A DNA stretch of 64,000 nt from Dendrophyllia cribrosa (lineage: Eukaryota; Cnidaria; Anthozoa; Scleractinia; Dendrophylliidae), in assembly GCA_024195265.1 (NCBI GenBank), contig JAJLRJ010000013.1:20567021-20631020 (forward strand), read 5' to 3'. Below the pieces are notes generated by a model. It did no database searches. It was given only the letters and a program-made list of their open reading frames with translations, and had not been told where the DNA came from. Shown here piece after piece: positions 10,297 to 20,260 of the stretch. Numbering within the stretch: the first letter of the stretch is position 1; the number at the start of each line of letters is the position of its first letter. The translations under genes and the position numbers were made by a program.

Positions 10297-11745
10297 CTTT
10301 AAGAAACTTGTGTACCACCATAAACAATCTAATGGAAAATCGATTGCTTCAGCTGTACTAGAGAAAGATTAAAATTTCAGATGAGGTAAGAAATCCAAGT
10401 TACCATGGCAACATAATGACGTTATTCCCCATTTTACATAATACCAAATTACTTGTCATCAAGAAATAATTTTGGAAAACGCTAATCTGGATCTTTGACC
10501 TGATGTACTTGTCTTAAGGTCAGCAAAATTTTAAGCGAATTTCTATGAAAGCATTTTCGAGAAAATTTCGCGTGGAGTTTAAACAATTTTTAAATATTAT
10601 TTAAAATTATGTCTACACGTACACGGCTTAATGAAACAATATTTTAATCTTAAATTAATTTTATACCATCCAAATACTGTACATGTACCTTGAGTGAAAA
10701 TCTCAGGGAAATCATATTCCATTTGAATTTTAAAAACATTGGCTAGAATACGAACTGGCAAGGTCTGGAGTGTTATTTCGCTTTTATATCAAATATTGAC
10801 CCTACACTTATTAAAATGGTCGTGAATTAAAAACGATAGATGATTATTTTTTTAAACTTAGTCTTCATGGAGATTATTAAAATATTCAATATTACTCCAA
10901 GTTTCAAATTCATTGAAACATTATAAGGCTGACAATTTTTAAGGCCAACTCAGGAAAATATAGAGCTGTTTTTCATGCTGGTGGCTTGTTGCTTCATTAT
11001 GCATCTACAAGAGAGCAACAACCCACTAATAAGTGTGAAAATCAGCACAATATTTCCCTATGTACAGGCTAAAAATTGACAGCCTTAGAATGTTTCTCTC
11101 CTTGAGGACTAAGTTAAAAAAAATTCATCTTTTGCTTTTTAATTTGTGACCATTTTAATAAGTGTAGGGTCAATTTTTGAGAGAAAAGCGAAATAACACT
11201 CCAGACCAGTTCATATTCAAGCCGATGTTTATTAAATTCAAATGGACGATTTCACTGAGATCAGAATTTCTGAGATTTTCACTCAAGTTATTTTAATGGT
11301 ATAAAATTTAATTAAGATTAAAATATTATTTTATTAAGCCTTGTAGGCATAATTTTCAAAAACATTTAAAGGCACACTGTCACCCAGTCGGCTTTGCGGT
11401 CGTTTGTTTTTGTTTTCTAATGACGAGCTCGCTGGTGATTGGCCCTTTCGGGAATTTTCGACTGCGTTAAATTCGCAATGCATTTTGGGTGACAGTGGGC
11501 CTTTAAAATAGTTTTGTTTTTGTTATATTTTAACACCTTGACATTTTCTCAAAAACGCTTTCACAGAAATTTTAACAATTTTGTAAACCTTAAGACAAGT
11601 ATGTCAGGTCAAACATGCAGAGAGCATTTTCCAAAAATATCTCTTGATGACAAAGAAATTCAGTCTTATGTAAAATGGGAAATGCATTGTACTGTTTATG
11701 GAGGTACACATTCAAGTTTCTCAAAGTTGAAATGTGTCATCACTC
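10297..11745. repeat. giant foldback with arms of over 550 bp
   Basis: 10297-10860 and 11120-11745 are reverse complements along most of their length. Paired landmarks include ACCCTACACTTATTAAAATG / CATTTTAATAAGTGTAGGGT, CTTGTCATCAAGA / TCTTGATGAC and AACTTGTGTACC / GGTACACATTCAAGTT. The right arm is interrupted by the MITE at 11366-11506. The 90-codon frame at 11514-11786 lies in the right arm. Confidence 0.8.
11366..11506. mobile_element. MITE with TTAAAGGC...GTGACAG ends
   Basis: The left end TTAAAGGCACACTGTCACCC and the right end GGGTGACAGTGGGCCTTTAA are inverted repeats. It interrupts the right arm of the foldback but has no counterpart in the left arm, so it is the younger insertion. 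Confidence 0.8.
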
Positions 11746-11769
11746 AAAAACCCGATCGAGCCACCTTAA

Positions 11770-12569
11770 GCGTCTACCTTACATAGTATTTGGATTTCTA
11801 AGTAATTTACACTGCACTAAGAATCTGAAGATAAGTCGCTGCATCACTAGCAATGGTCCACCAAAATATGAAAAAAAAATGGTCATCATGGACAGAAAGT
11901 GTGAAATTGGGCAACATTAAGTCGGGACTAAAAAAAACTAAAATTTAAGCTTACCCTTTGGACAGGCAAGTCTTTTCAAGTTTTACTTGCCCAGACAAGT
12001 TTTTTTTTTTTTATAAATTGTTACTTGAGCTTAGTTTACAGGTGGCTTGTCCATACATGTATGCTTGTGCATTAGGCAACGTGAGTGGAAAAAGTAACTT
12101 GCCCAACGCAAAAATAAAATTATGAAAACTTTACACAGGAGCACTACGCCATTTCTTTTTTTTTTTTTTTTTGCAAAATGAACATGAAATATCATAATAG
12201 ATATATCATAAGAACAAATAAGATGATGCGAAGAAAGCAGCAGGACAAACAATCTGAACACCCCATACCCCCACTCCCCAACCCTCACCCCGCCAAAAAA
12301 AAAAATTAAATGATGACAGCTATGAGCCACTTTAAGGTCATTAGAAGATCGACTTTAGAGCAGTTTTCAATTGAGAACTTGTCGTAAAACCAAAAGTAAT
12401 CACTCTGGCCAATCAAAACAGATGCAGACAATCCAATGAACCAATCAGAACTCAAAGCAAATATACAGTATGTAGCTGGCGCCAAGCCAATCACAAAGCA
12501 TAGCAATGCAAAACCAAATTGCAGTTACTTTTGACACTCGATTGAAACTTGCTCTAAATAGAAAGCCAA
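11770..12569. other. intronic DNA, nothing recognised
   Basis: Intron 2 remainder with T/A runs (about 12000 and 12155) and a C-rich patch near 12265. No exon-like frame is bounded by splice sites. Confidence 0.5.
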
Positions 12570-12753
12570 TACAGTCAAACCTCTCTAAACAGACACCCGG
12601 CCTTCTCAGACAGACACCCATCCACCTAAAATTGGTCTCTACCACACTTCAGTCACTCAATTTACTGTGACTGAACTCTGTATAAGAGAGATCTCTAAGA
12701 TGAACAGTTGGCTCTAATCTCGACTGTGTCTGCGTTAGAAAGAGTTGACTGTA
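12570..12753. mobile_element. pogo/Tigger-like MITE
   Basis: The left end TACAGTCAAACCTCTCTAA and the right end TTAGAAAGAGTTGACTGTAC are inverted. Ends of the type CAGT(C/T)GAACCTCT and a TA target are typical of Tigger/pogo relatives (family knowledge). It sits about 20 bp from the donor of the discoidin exon. Confidence 0.6.
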
Positions 12754-12772
12754 CATTTATTTTTTGCTGTAC

Positions 12773-13086
12773 CCTAGATTGCCCATGTTCTTCATAGTCT
12801 GTCCAAGTTGTCCCATCTATGGATGACTGTAGGGTGTAAGTCTTCACCCACTGATCTCCTTGGGAATTCCCCTGAGTGGATACAGCACAGATGATATGAA
12901 GTGTCTGTAGATCAATCTGTAGATATGGATTACTGTCACTTGTGGATGCACACCATGAAGATCCTGCTGTGTAGTTTAATCGGCCATTCTTGGCTGGAGT
13001 GCTGGGATATAGATCAGTGGAAGCATTTAACTGACTGTCTAGAATGTATCCATTAGCCAAACCGACAGCATCTTTTTCGCATGATG
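12773..13086 (-). CDS. exon: first part of F5/8 type C (discoidin) domain
   Basis: The acceptor AG is at 13088-13087 after a clear pyrimidine tract (TTTATTTTTGATTTAG) and the donor GT at 12772-12771. It enters in phase 1 (two bases complete a codon) and leaves in phase 0 after 104 codons. Family marks are the leading Cys, NGYILDSQLNAST, NGRLNY, SSWCAST, the strand PYLQIDL, STQG, then WVKTYTLQSSIDG and TWTDY. It is continued by exon 9023-9170. Exon 1 upstream (40510-40588) ends in phase 1, as required. The open frame extends past both splice sites, so frame length alone would misplace the ends. Confidence 0.85.
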
Positions 13087-13159
13087 CTAAATCAAAAATA
13101 AACAAAAGAAAGATTGAGAGTATGAAAACCAATGTTCATGCCTTTATATGTAGAGTATG

Positions 13160-13560
13160 CTAGATAATTGTAACTCATTGCTTTATGGGCTGCCTAAATA
13201 TCTTATTCAAGGACTCCAATGTGTCCAGAACTGTGCTGCCGCTTGATACTTAACTGTAGACAGCAATTTGAACACATAACTCCAATACCTATTGACCTGC
13301 ACTGGCTACCCATGGAACAGTGAATTATTTTAAAAATTTTGTTTACTTTTAAAAAGTAATTCCTATTAATAAATAAATGGCACTGCTCCGCTATATCCCA
13401 ATGAGTTGCTCCACCCATACATTCCTGTACATACTGTAATCTTAGATCGTCTGAACATTGTCCTTTATCTGTGTCAAAATCTAATCTTAAGTTGTATGGA
13501 GATAGAGCCTTTTTCTGTCTGTGCACCTAAACTTTAGAATTTTTTACCAGTTCATATTGG
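13160..13560 (+). pseudogene. LINE reverse transcriptase remnant (C-terminal part)
   Basis: Read on the plus strand with frameshifts and stops. It shows the order typical of Jockey/CR1-type RT ends: a CNSLLYGLP-like start, LQ.VQNCAAA, a segment matching the ITPI..LHWLP block (TCTGYP in decayed form), and a final YGDRAF-like and AP..RIF block. It is inside intron 1, heavily decayed, and cannot make protein. Confidence 0.55.
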
Positions 13561-14524
13561 AAATACAGTAGGACTTCTGTGGTTAGTTTTAAATAGGGAA
13601 AAATTGCCATTTTTCAAAAATCGAGATTTTTAGATGTTTGTATAAATCTTTTCAACAGCTTTCTTTAAAAAAAAAATCCAGAAAAAAAGGTTTTTTTCTG
13701 CGTAAAGTTATTGAGCGCAAAATATTTTTCCATGTTAATTAGTTTAATTGACCGCTGCGCTGACAAGTCCTGTCATTCTTGATTAACTTGTATTGTCCTC
13801 GGTGAATCGCGTCTGAGAGCGGTGTTTTTGTAGCAGACAAAAGTATTTTCCGCCGTGGCGCGCTATTTTGTTCCTGTTACATGTTACCTGTTAGATTCCT
13901 ATTTTTAGTGAAAGCTGATCGCTCTCTGGCATCGATGAAAACATAACTTGCTGGTCATTCGGGCGTCATAATCTCATTACCGGTAAGAGGCCACAAAAAT
14001 ATATTTTCCTATTTCCTCGCAATGAAAATTTCGGCGAGTTAAGCGTACGTTTTAAACTACAAGTCGGCAGCCCCTGGACCAATTCCGCTGAAATTTGGCA
14101 AAATTGTTGTCATATAGTTTGCCTACAAAACCGTGTATGTGAATTGTAATTGCCCTTTTCATTTTGAAGTTACAGCATTTTCCTCACAGAGACTGCTTTT
14201 TTTTTGTACACCCGAAATTCGTCTGCTCATAACAGAAAAACTAACGCACTTATCAAAAAACTGAGACACTGTTTTTTAGTCGTACGTGTCAAGAAGCGAA
14301 TGACGTGTTAATCGTTTTCTTCCGTTTTTTTTTTGGTGGGCGTGAACCTTACTTTAAGAACACATATACTTTTGCAAATATCTTATCATTTTCGGAATTT
14401 ATTAAACTTGTGCCCTTTTTAGAGGAATAAGCCATAATCTGGAACTATTGAGCTTTTAGAAAATATACGGTTTATAGGGGTTTATATTAAAACAACTCGC
14501 GCTAGAGCGATCTGCGCGCGGACG
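13561..14524. other. intron DNA flanking the Polinton, nothing recognised
   Basis: No coding or repeat structure identified. Short T-runs and a GCGCGCGGACG stretch lie just before the element. This segment is clearly less AT-rich than the element that follows. Confidence 0.5.
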
Positions 14525-14530
14525 GTCCTG
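14525..14530. repeat. target-site duplication, left (GTCCTG)
   Basis: GTCCTG lies immediately outside the left AG terminus and is repeated outside the right CT terminus at 25609-25614. Six-base duplications are characteristic of Polinton integration. Confidence 0.75.
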
Positions 14531-14539
14531 AGAGATGAT

Positions 14540-14589
14540 GTTGGCGGTACCAGATCAGTTTTGCAAAACTGATCTGATACCAAACCAAC
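14540..14589. repeat. terminal 50-nt near-palindrome, left
   Basis: GTTGG...CCAAC pairs across a 26-base perfect core (14551-14576) centred on TTTTGCAAAA. It begins nine bases from the element tip and could form a hairpin on single-stranded DNA. The right end carries the same structure. Confidence 0.85.
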
Positions 14590-14707
14590 TTCTATACTAC
14601 TCCCCATCAGTTGGGCCTAAACTATATGATTTTCAAATTAGCCAAATATTGTGGTAAAACTATCTTTTCAAATAATTCAGGTGTACTATATATCCCAAAA
14701 ATTCAGT

Positions 14708-14860
14708 CAAACTATACATAAATATTTTTGTAAACTGATCTCGTATTTTTTATCAAACTATATATAAATATTTTTGTAAACTGATCTCGTATTTTTTATC
14801 AAACTATATATAAATATTTTTGTAAACTGATTTCGTATTTTTATCAAACTATATATTCAT
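14708..14860. repeat. 46-bp tandem repeat, three units
   Basis: Units contain CAAACTATATATAAATATTT, TGTAAACTGATCTCG and a TATTTTTTAT spacer. AAACTATAT continues as a dispersed motif through both terminal repeats. Confidence 0.85.
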
Positions 14861-15402
14861 AAAAAAATTGTTAAACTATATGTTCAAATATTTTTTGTTA
14901 AACTATATTTTTATTTTTCAATCTATATTATTTAAAAAAAATTGTTTAAATATATTTATCAAAAAAATTATTTAAATATATTATTCCATTGTATAATTTT
15001 ATGTTCTAATATTGATTTTTGATCTAGACATTTTTTTATAAATTATTTATATTTATATCTTATAAATGGAGAGTCTATTTTATTAATATAATGAATTAAA
15101 ATTTCCTCTCCTTCAACAAGAGTCATTTCAGGCGTTGTTTTTTTTTTACCATTTTTTGTCTTCAAATATCATTGAGGTTCCAGTATCATAAAATGTTTTT
15201 TGAAAAATGGATGAGCTATTATCATTTTCTGTATAATTTTAATATATAATTTTTTTAAAAAAAAATAAACGCACTAACTAATTTTCTATTCATAAAAAAT
15301 TGTGTTTGTTTTTAATCTATATTATGATCACTAAAATTTGTTAAACTATGTTATAAATTTTTCAATCTATATTATTTAAACATTTTTTTAAAAACATATT
15401 AT

Positions 15403-15498
15403 ATGTGTGATGATGAAATTCATTATGTTTTGAAAAATGATCAAGTTGTTTGTGATTTTTGTAATTTAAAAATAAATGATTTCAAGAACATGCTGTGA
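15403..15498 (+). pseudogene. zinc-ribbon N-terminus fragment, paralogue of the 16167 gene
   Basis: An ATG opens 31 codons with an acidic start (MCDDEIHYVL) and a CDFC motif in the same layout as the start of the gene at 16167 (MDCDEIIHNEL then CGYC). It ends at a stop. It probably marks a second, truncated copy of that gene lying within the left terminal repeat. Alternatively it is an independent small zinc protein. Confidence 0.4.
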
Positions 15499-15549
15499 AA
15501 ATCCAAATAAAATATTTGATAAATATTATGTAAGTAGTAATGTACTACA

Positions 15550-15585
15550 CTCTGAGGTAGCAGCCTCAGAGATGTTGTACATCTC
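15550..15585. other. two adjacent stem-loops
   Basis: CTCTGAGG...CCTCAGAG (15550-15571) is followed directly by GAGATG...CATCTC (15569-15585). They stand out in AT-only surroundings. The role is unknown. Confidence 0.5.
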
Positions 15586-15989
15586 AAACTATATATTCAT
15601 AAAAAAAATGGCAAAACTATATATCCATAAGAAAATTTGCAAAACTATATGATCAATAAAAAAAAAATTGAAAACTATATTCTCATAAAAATTTGGAAAC
15701 TATATTCTCATAAAAATTTGGAAATCTATATTCAGAAAAAATTTCAAAATCAAATGAAACTATATATTTTAAAATAATCTATTCAACAAATCAGCAAAAA
15801 TCAAATGAAACTATATGTTTTTCAAAATTTAAGTGCGTTTTAATATTCACATTATCAAAACAGGAAAAATCACCATAGCGTGACATTCTCAGAAAAAAAA
15901 AACAGGAAAACCCCCTAGGAAATGAAGTCATCCAAATGCTATTGTTTTCTAATCACATGATATATTTTTCAACCAATGAAATGATTACA

Positions 15990-16095
15990 CAAAATTTTCT
16001 ACAACTTGTATAAAATTATGTGGAACTTCTACAACTTGTATAAAATTCTGTGTAACTTCCACAGCTTGTATAAAATTCTGTGTAAAATTCTGTGA
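15990..16095. repeat. tandem repeat of about 30 bp, CTACAACTTGTATAAAATT
   Basis: Three degenerate units of CTTCTACAACTTGTATAAAA followed by TTCTGTGTAA, just upstream of the first gene of the element. Possibly regulatory. Confidence 0.6.
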
Positions 16096-16166
16096 ATTAT
16101 GTCGCTTACTGATAAAAGATTTTTCTTCTGTATTTAAGAATATTATTTTTACTTATATTATATTGA

Positions 16167-16725
16167 ATGGATTGTGATGAAATAATTCATAATGAATTAC
16201 AATCAATGGGTAATATAATTTGTGGCTACTGTGGACAAAAAATGCGTGATGATATAAATATAACAAAAGAAAAAATAAAATGTTGTGATTATATGGATGT
16301 TGTTGTAATAATGTTGGTATGAATGCATGTAAAAATTGTGGAACAATTCATTATTATAATTTTGTTACTCCATATATTGACTTTTATGAAAATATGTATA
16401 GAATTAGGAAAAAGAGTATGTATAATCGAAAATATCATATCGAAAATATCATCAATAACAAAGAAATTCAATTGAGCTTTTAAGACCGTGAGAAAATATA
16501 TAAGATATTTGCATTAATAAACAATGTATTACCAAAAGTTAATCATAATCGTAAACGAATGATTAGTATTGAATATATATTAATGCGAATATATCAAAAG
16601 CTTAATTTAAAGTATAATTTTTTAAACTTACAAAATCAAAGAAAACATTAAAGTTTTATGATAAATATTGGGGTGAAATTCATAAATTAATTGACGATCA
16701 AATACAAACAATTATTCAGAAGTGA
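16167..16725 (+). pseudogene. VLTF3-like late transcription factor (zinc ribbon), decayed
   Basis: The start ATG opens MDCDEIIHNELQ, then CGYCGQKM. After a frameshift near 16300 the second half of a zinc-binding layout follows (CC, then CKNCG), then a conserved YNRKYHIENI segment and a helical C-terminal region ending KFYDKYWGEIHKLI. The Cys-pair ribbon plus R/Y-x-x-x-H helix block resembles the VLTF3-type late factors of large DNA viruses and Polinton-like elements, which recruit RNA polymerase to late genes (family knowledge). One frameshift and in-frame stops at about 16480 and 16650 disable it. Its 3' end overlaps the convergent gene at 16712 by 14 bp. The assignment rests on pattern only. 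Confidence 0.45.
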
Positions 16726-17155
16726 ATTTTTTATTGTAAGCTTTTTCAACTTTAACGGCAAGAGGACAAAGATCAATAATTATTTCATCAGTCAGCCTCA
16801 TTTCATTTATAAATGTGGTATGGTTGAATTGATTATTTCTTAAACACGATCGTAGATGAACTAACACTTTTTCATATGTAGCGTATGCAAATTTTGACAT
16901 TTCTATTTTCCCTTTATAGTTTTTAATTTCGCTGTATGTCTTAATCCATAAACCACTACCTTTAATTACTCCTAAAATAATAGGATTTAATGTTATTGAA
17001 CCAGCTATAGCACCAGCAGCCATCAAAGAAGTTGATGTTATATTCACAGTTAAATTCATTCTCTTGAAAATTTGAAAGCTTTTTTATAACACCAAAAGCG
17101 TTTATGATAAAATTTATACAATGCTTTGATCTCAGATAATTTTTCTTGGCTGATG
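16712..17155 (-). pseudogene. conserved element protein with hydrophobic segment, function unknown, broken
   Basis: The intact part is a 115-codon frame (17059-16712). Just upstream a second frame (to 17056) carries IKALYKFYHKRFWCYKKAF, which I judge to be the real N-terminal continuation, offset by one frameshift. The protein has a basic aromatic start, a hydrophobic glycine/alanine-rich stretch (residues about 13-35 of the 115), then a helical region with KIEMSKFAYATYEKVL. It resembles an uncharacterised protein of cnidarian Polinton-like elements. A membrane or core association is possible but unproven. Upstream sequence is cut by the insert that begins near 17156. Confidence 0.45.
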
Positions 17156-18685
17156 TTTGCTGCCGGCAGGCAGTCTACTAATCGTGTAGAATCGAGAATT
17201 GAGAATTCTGTCCTTCTGTCCTTCTGTCTGTCTCGGTTCTCCGAAAGTAACAATGAATTGTTTGAGAACCAATCAAAAGCGGAGGAAGATCGACTACGAA
17301 ACCGTCGGCAGTCTCGGGAGAGCCTCGGCATCCAATGAAAACAAAGTGACGACAAGCCGACTCGAGCATGCATAGATGCACGACTTACATATTTGTTTCG
17401 ACGCCATTTTCGACTGGTTCAAGGTTTTTCTGCTATCCATTCGACTTGGTTTATGTCTAAAAGTACGCTGGAAATCAGTTAAACATGGACAAAGGTTCTT
17501 CTCAGTCGATTCTCAGGGCCAACATAGTTGCTGGATCTCTGTGGAACAAGACGCTGTGGGAGCGTATACTTGGACTCGTTGTATTAGGCATATTGGAAAA
17601 TAAATGTCTTGGGAATCTGTATGCACGTTATTTTACGGTTTGATGATAGGGAGTATTGGAATAGTGTGAGCAGTCTAACAAAGACGCGCGTTAACCTTCC
17701 AAAACAAGAAGACACAGCACAGCTAGCGTGCGAGATCGCACTGTGTCAAACGACTAGAGTGAGTACTGAAAAATTCAAATCGATGCCTACTTTGTACTTA
17801 CCGTTGAATAAAAGGCCGTATATGAGAGTTTCCCGACGGTTGTTATTGGTTTTAGCTAAATCTTGTAACTAGCTGGTCTGTGTTTCCGACACTTTTGAAG
17901 TGAATGCAGATGTAGCCATAAAGTGGCCTTTCGAAGCCACGAATCTTTCAGTTTTATATTTTACCTGGTCCGGACCCGGGGTCAAAACAACCTTTCGAAT
18001 TGAAAGTTTTGCTGGAAAGTATTCCTGCCATTATTATAACAAATTTTGAATGAAACATATAAATTTTATCAAAGTTAACGACAGAAGTGATAATTTAGGA
18101 GGAGAGAAACAAATTAAGCCCTTTGATTTATATATTTTTAATTAAGGTAAAAAAGTTACAATTTGCATAATGTTAAAAGTAATTTGAAACCTTTTCAGTA
18201 ACGCATAACGCAACTATTTCAGAAAGCATCTCGCAATCACACACACTAAAATATTTCCATTTTTTATTCCTCTGTATCCGAAACATAGAAAAGAAAATTA
18301 AATTAAAAAGTGATCGCTCTAAGATTATTTTCGCCCGAGAAACTTTCACTAGCGCAAGCGAAACTCGCAAGACACGTGCACTGTTTACACCTTCTATCGG
18401 CGTTGATTTTTTGTAGCCGAGGCTGTTTTGTTCCTTCAACTTCACGAAATAAAAATTCATAAAAGGCGAACAACCGAAATAAGTGAAATCAAGACAAATT
18501 ATTACACTGGAAAAAATCTGAGACCTTTCGGAGTGCACAGCACGACAGAACTGAAGGATTTTGCCCAATTCCACGGCGATGGCGTCAGTTTGATTTATGT
18601 CAGCCCGACGTTTTCAAGATTCTTAGCCAGCGTCGCACATCTCGCAATGTGGCAGCACTTCACTTCCAATATGGAACTACTAGTT
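17156..18685. mobile_element. GC-richer insertion within the Polinton, origin unknown
   Basis: Base composition jumps from very AT-rich to mixed at about 17156 and back at about 18685. The block separates the N-terminus of the gene at 16712 from its neighbours. Near its edges are GCTGCC (17160) and GGCAGC (about 18651), a possible short inverted repeat. It includes an ATG frame (17485: MDKGSSQSILRANIVAG...) with a donor-like AGAGTGAGT at 17757, suggesting a captured host first exon, but stops follow. The frames in it match no family I know. Nested transposon or host fragment are both possible. Confidence 0.4.
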
Positions 18686-18689
18686 TTAT

Positions 18690-20242
18690 CAATATGATTG
18701 AAATTGAAGATGTCTGTTTCAGTCATTATATTATATATTTGGATAATAATTATATTTTAGGATTTAAAATAATATACCACTTATTTGACCCATTATTGAA
18801 GATACCTGTTTTAGTTATTATATTAAAACTCTTCAAAAAGTGCACCGGCAATTGTAAGGTGAAAATGTAATATCATGATCCAATGTTATTAATTTGACTT
18901 GTACAACTGTATCTTCACTGAAATTGATAACTGATGACGCTATATTGAAAGTGTAATAAATTATATTCGATGTTTAATTCCAATTTTGGGGTGCAAATGA
19001 AGTGTTATCGATTAATATAAATTTTTTTTGTATCCTTCAGGCGGTTTATTGTCCAATATAATAAACCATAATTTTACTAATTTCATATTAATAAACGCAA
19101 CAAATGATGATGAACCGTTGAATATGATATTATAACTGTTCTTATTGTTCATATAATTGCCTGAAAATATGAATTTTTGTATCTGTTTGGTTTGGGTAAA
19201 CCAATTGTTTTCTTTCCATTCATGCTAATGAATGACCACGAAAAGCAGCATCAAATACATCTGGGTCGACACTAGAAACATGACCTTGAACGCCATAAAC
19301 GATTAGATGTGTTTTCTTTGTATTTTCTTTTGATACTTCCATGAAGATCTATCATAATATATTCAAATGGAGAGACTTGCCACTTGTGTAAATTAACAAT
19401 AATTCACGTATATCCTTCAGTGTTGAAGATCTTTGTAGTTTGCTGCCCGATATTAATAACTGATAAAATAACATTGACAGATGTTGTGCTAATGTGAGTT
19501 TTATCCGGAACGAAAAACTCTATCACAAAAGTGAACTCACCTTGAGGAAGTTCGTATGCATTGAAACCTAGCCTTGACCTGAAGTCATCTTGATTGTCTG
19601 TTGTAAGAGTGATTTCATAGGCTTCTTATTAATTTTATGAGGTTATGCTACAAAATCAATAATTCTATTAACAACAATAATACTTTCTGACGAGCTCTCA
19701 TCCACATCTTCCATCAGGTATCTGAAAATGTTATGTGTGACTTGTTCACATAACTCTTATAATCGTTTGTTATTCGTGTATATAAGTTCGTATTAGAATC
19801 GTTGATTTTGGTGTTGAACAATGAAACATTTACGGCAGCATTATTCTCATTTGGTTTAGGAGTTGCTAGATTAACAATCTTTTTACCTCCCATATCAAGA
19901 TCGCTGGAAATTGTTTTGCCTAATTTTTCAGCTAAATGTGTGTCAACATATGATTTGTCGGCTTTTTCATCTATTTTTTTTTTCAAGATAAACCCGTTGA
20001 ATGGCGCTACTTTCAGTACTTGGATAATTTAAATTTTTGATTTCATGATTGTTCATATCTAGATATATATTCATAGGTGATGTTAATACATTATTTTTAT
20101 CATCCTTTGAAGATAATTGCCCATCAACATAACTTTTATCAGCTTCCTTTCCATCTTGCGTGTCAACATATGATTTATTAGCAAAATCATTATTATTTGT
20201 TGGGTTTGTTAAATTTATGATTTTTTTTATCTTTTGCATCAT
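18690..20242 (-). pseudogene. fibre-like structural protein, frameshifted
   Basis: Two overlapping frames (20242-19967 and 19986-19714) carry repeated shaft-like motifs: LDMGGKKIVNLATP and LDMNNHEIKNLNYP, alternating with KSYVDT/KSYVDG. Such LDM..I.NL..P plus YVD repeats are characteristic of trimeric phage and adenovirus-like fibres (family knowledge). Downstream (19640-19330) a further frame stays open and looks like a head domain (FRSRLGFNAYELPQGEF), followed by decay to about 18690. The start ATG is at 20240-20242, divergent from the capsid-like gene at 20261 with only 18 bp between them, so the two may share a bidirectional promoter. Frameshift near 19975 and stops make it nonfunctional. 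Confidence 0.5.
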
Positions 20243-20260
20243 AATATTGATTATTAATTC

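Larger units (their letters stand above)
9265..11765. mobile_element. 2.5-kb TTAA-flanked element, GGTGACTCGACCC ends
   Basis: It lies between TTAA at 9261-9264 and 11766-11769. The left end is GGTGACTCGACCCAG followed by a T-run. The right end is an A-run followed by CCCGATCGAGCCACC, a degenerate inverted copy. The interior is mostly a large foldback (10297-11745) with a nested MITE at 11366-11506. No transposase is visible. Terminal GGTGA is shared with the element at 6340. Confidence 0.65.
14531..15930. repeat. left terminal inverted repeat (expanded)
   Basis: The outer 190 bp (14531-14720) match the right end almost base for base. The inner 120 bp (15810-15930) match 25068-25185, including AGCGTGACATTCTCAG. 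Between them the left arm carries about 1.1 kb of AT-rich arrays built around AAACTATAT, against about 230 bp on the right. A small coding relic (15403-15498) lies in the expansion. Confidence 0.8.

Noticed and set aside
12306..12645. Overlapping minus frames near the discoidin exon
   Set aside because: No splice-bounded exon and no domain. One overlaps a Tigger-like MITE.
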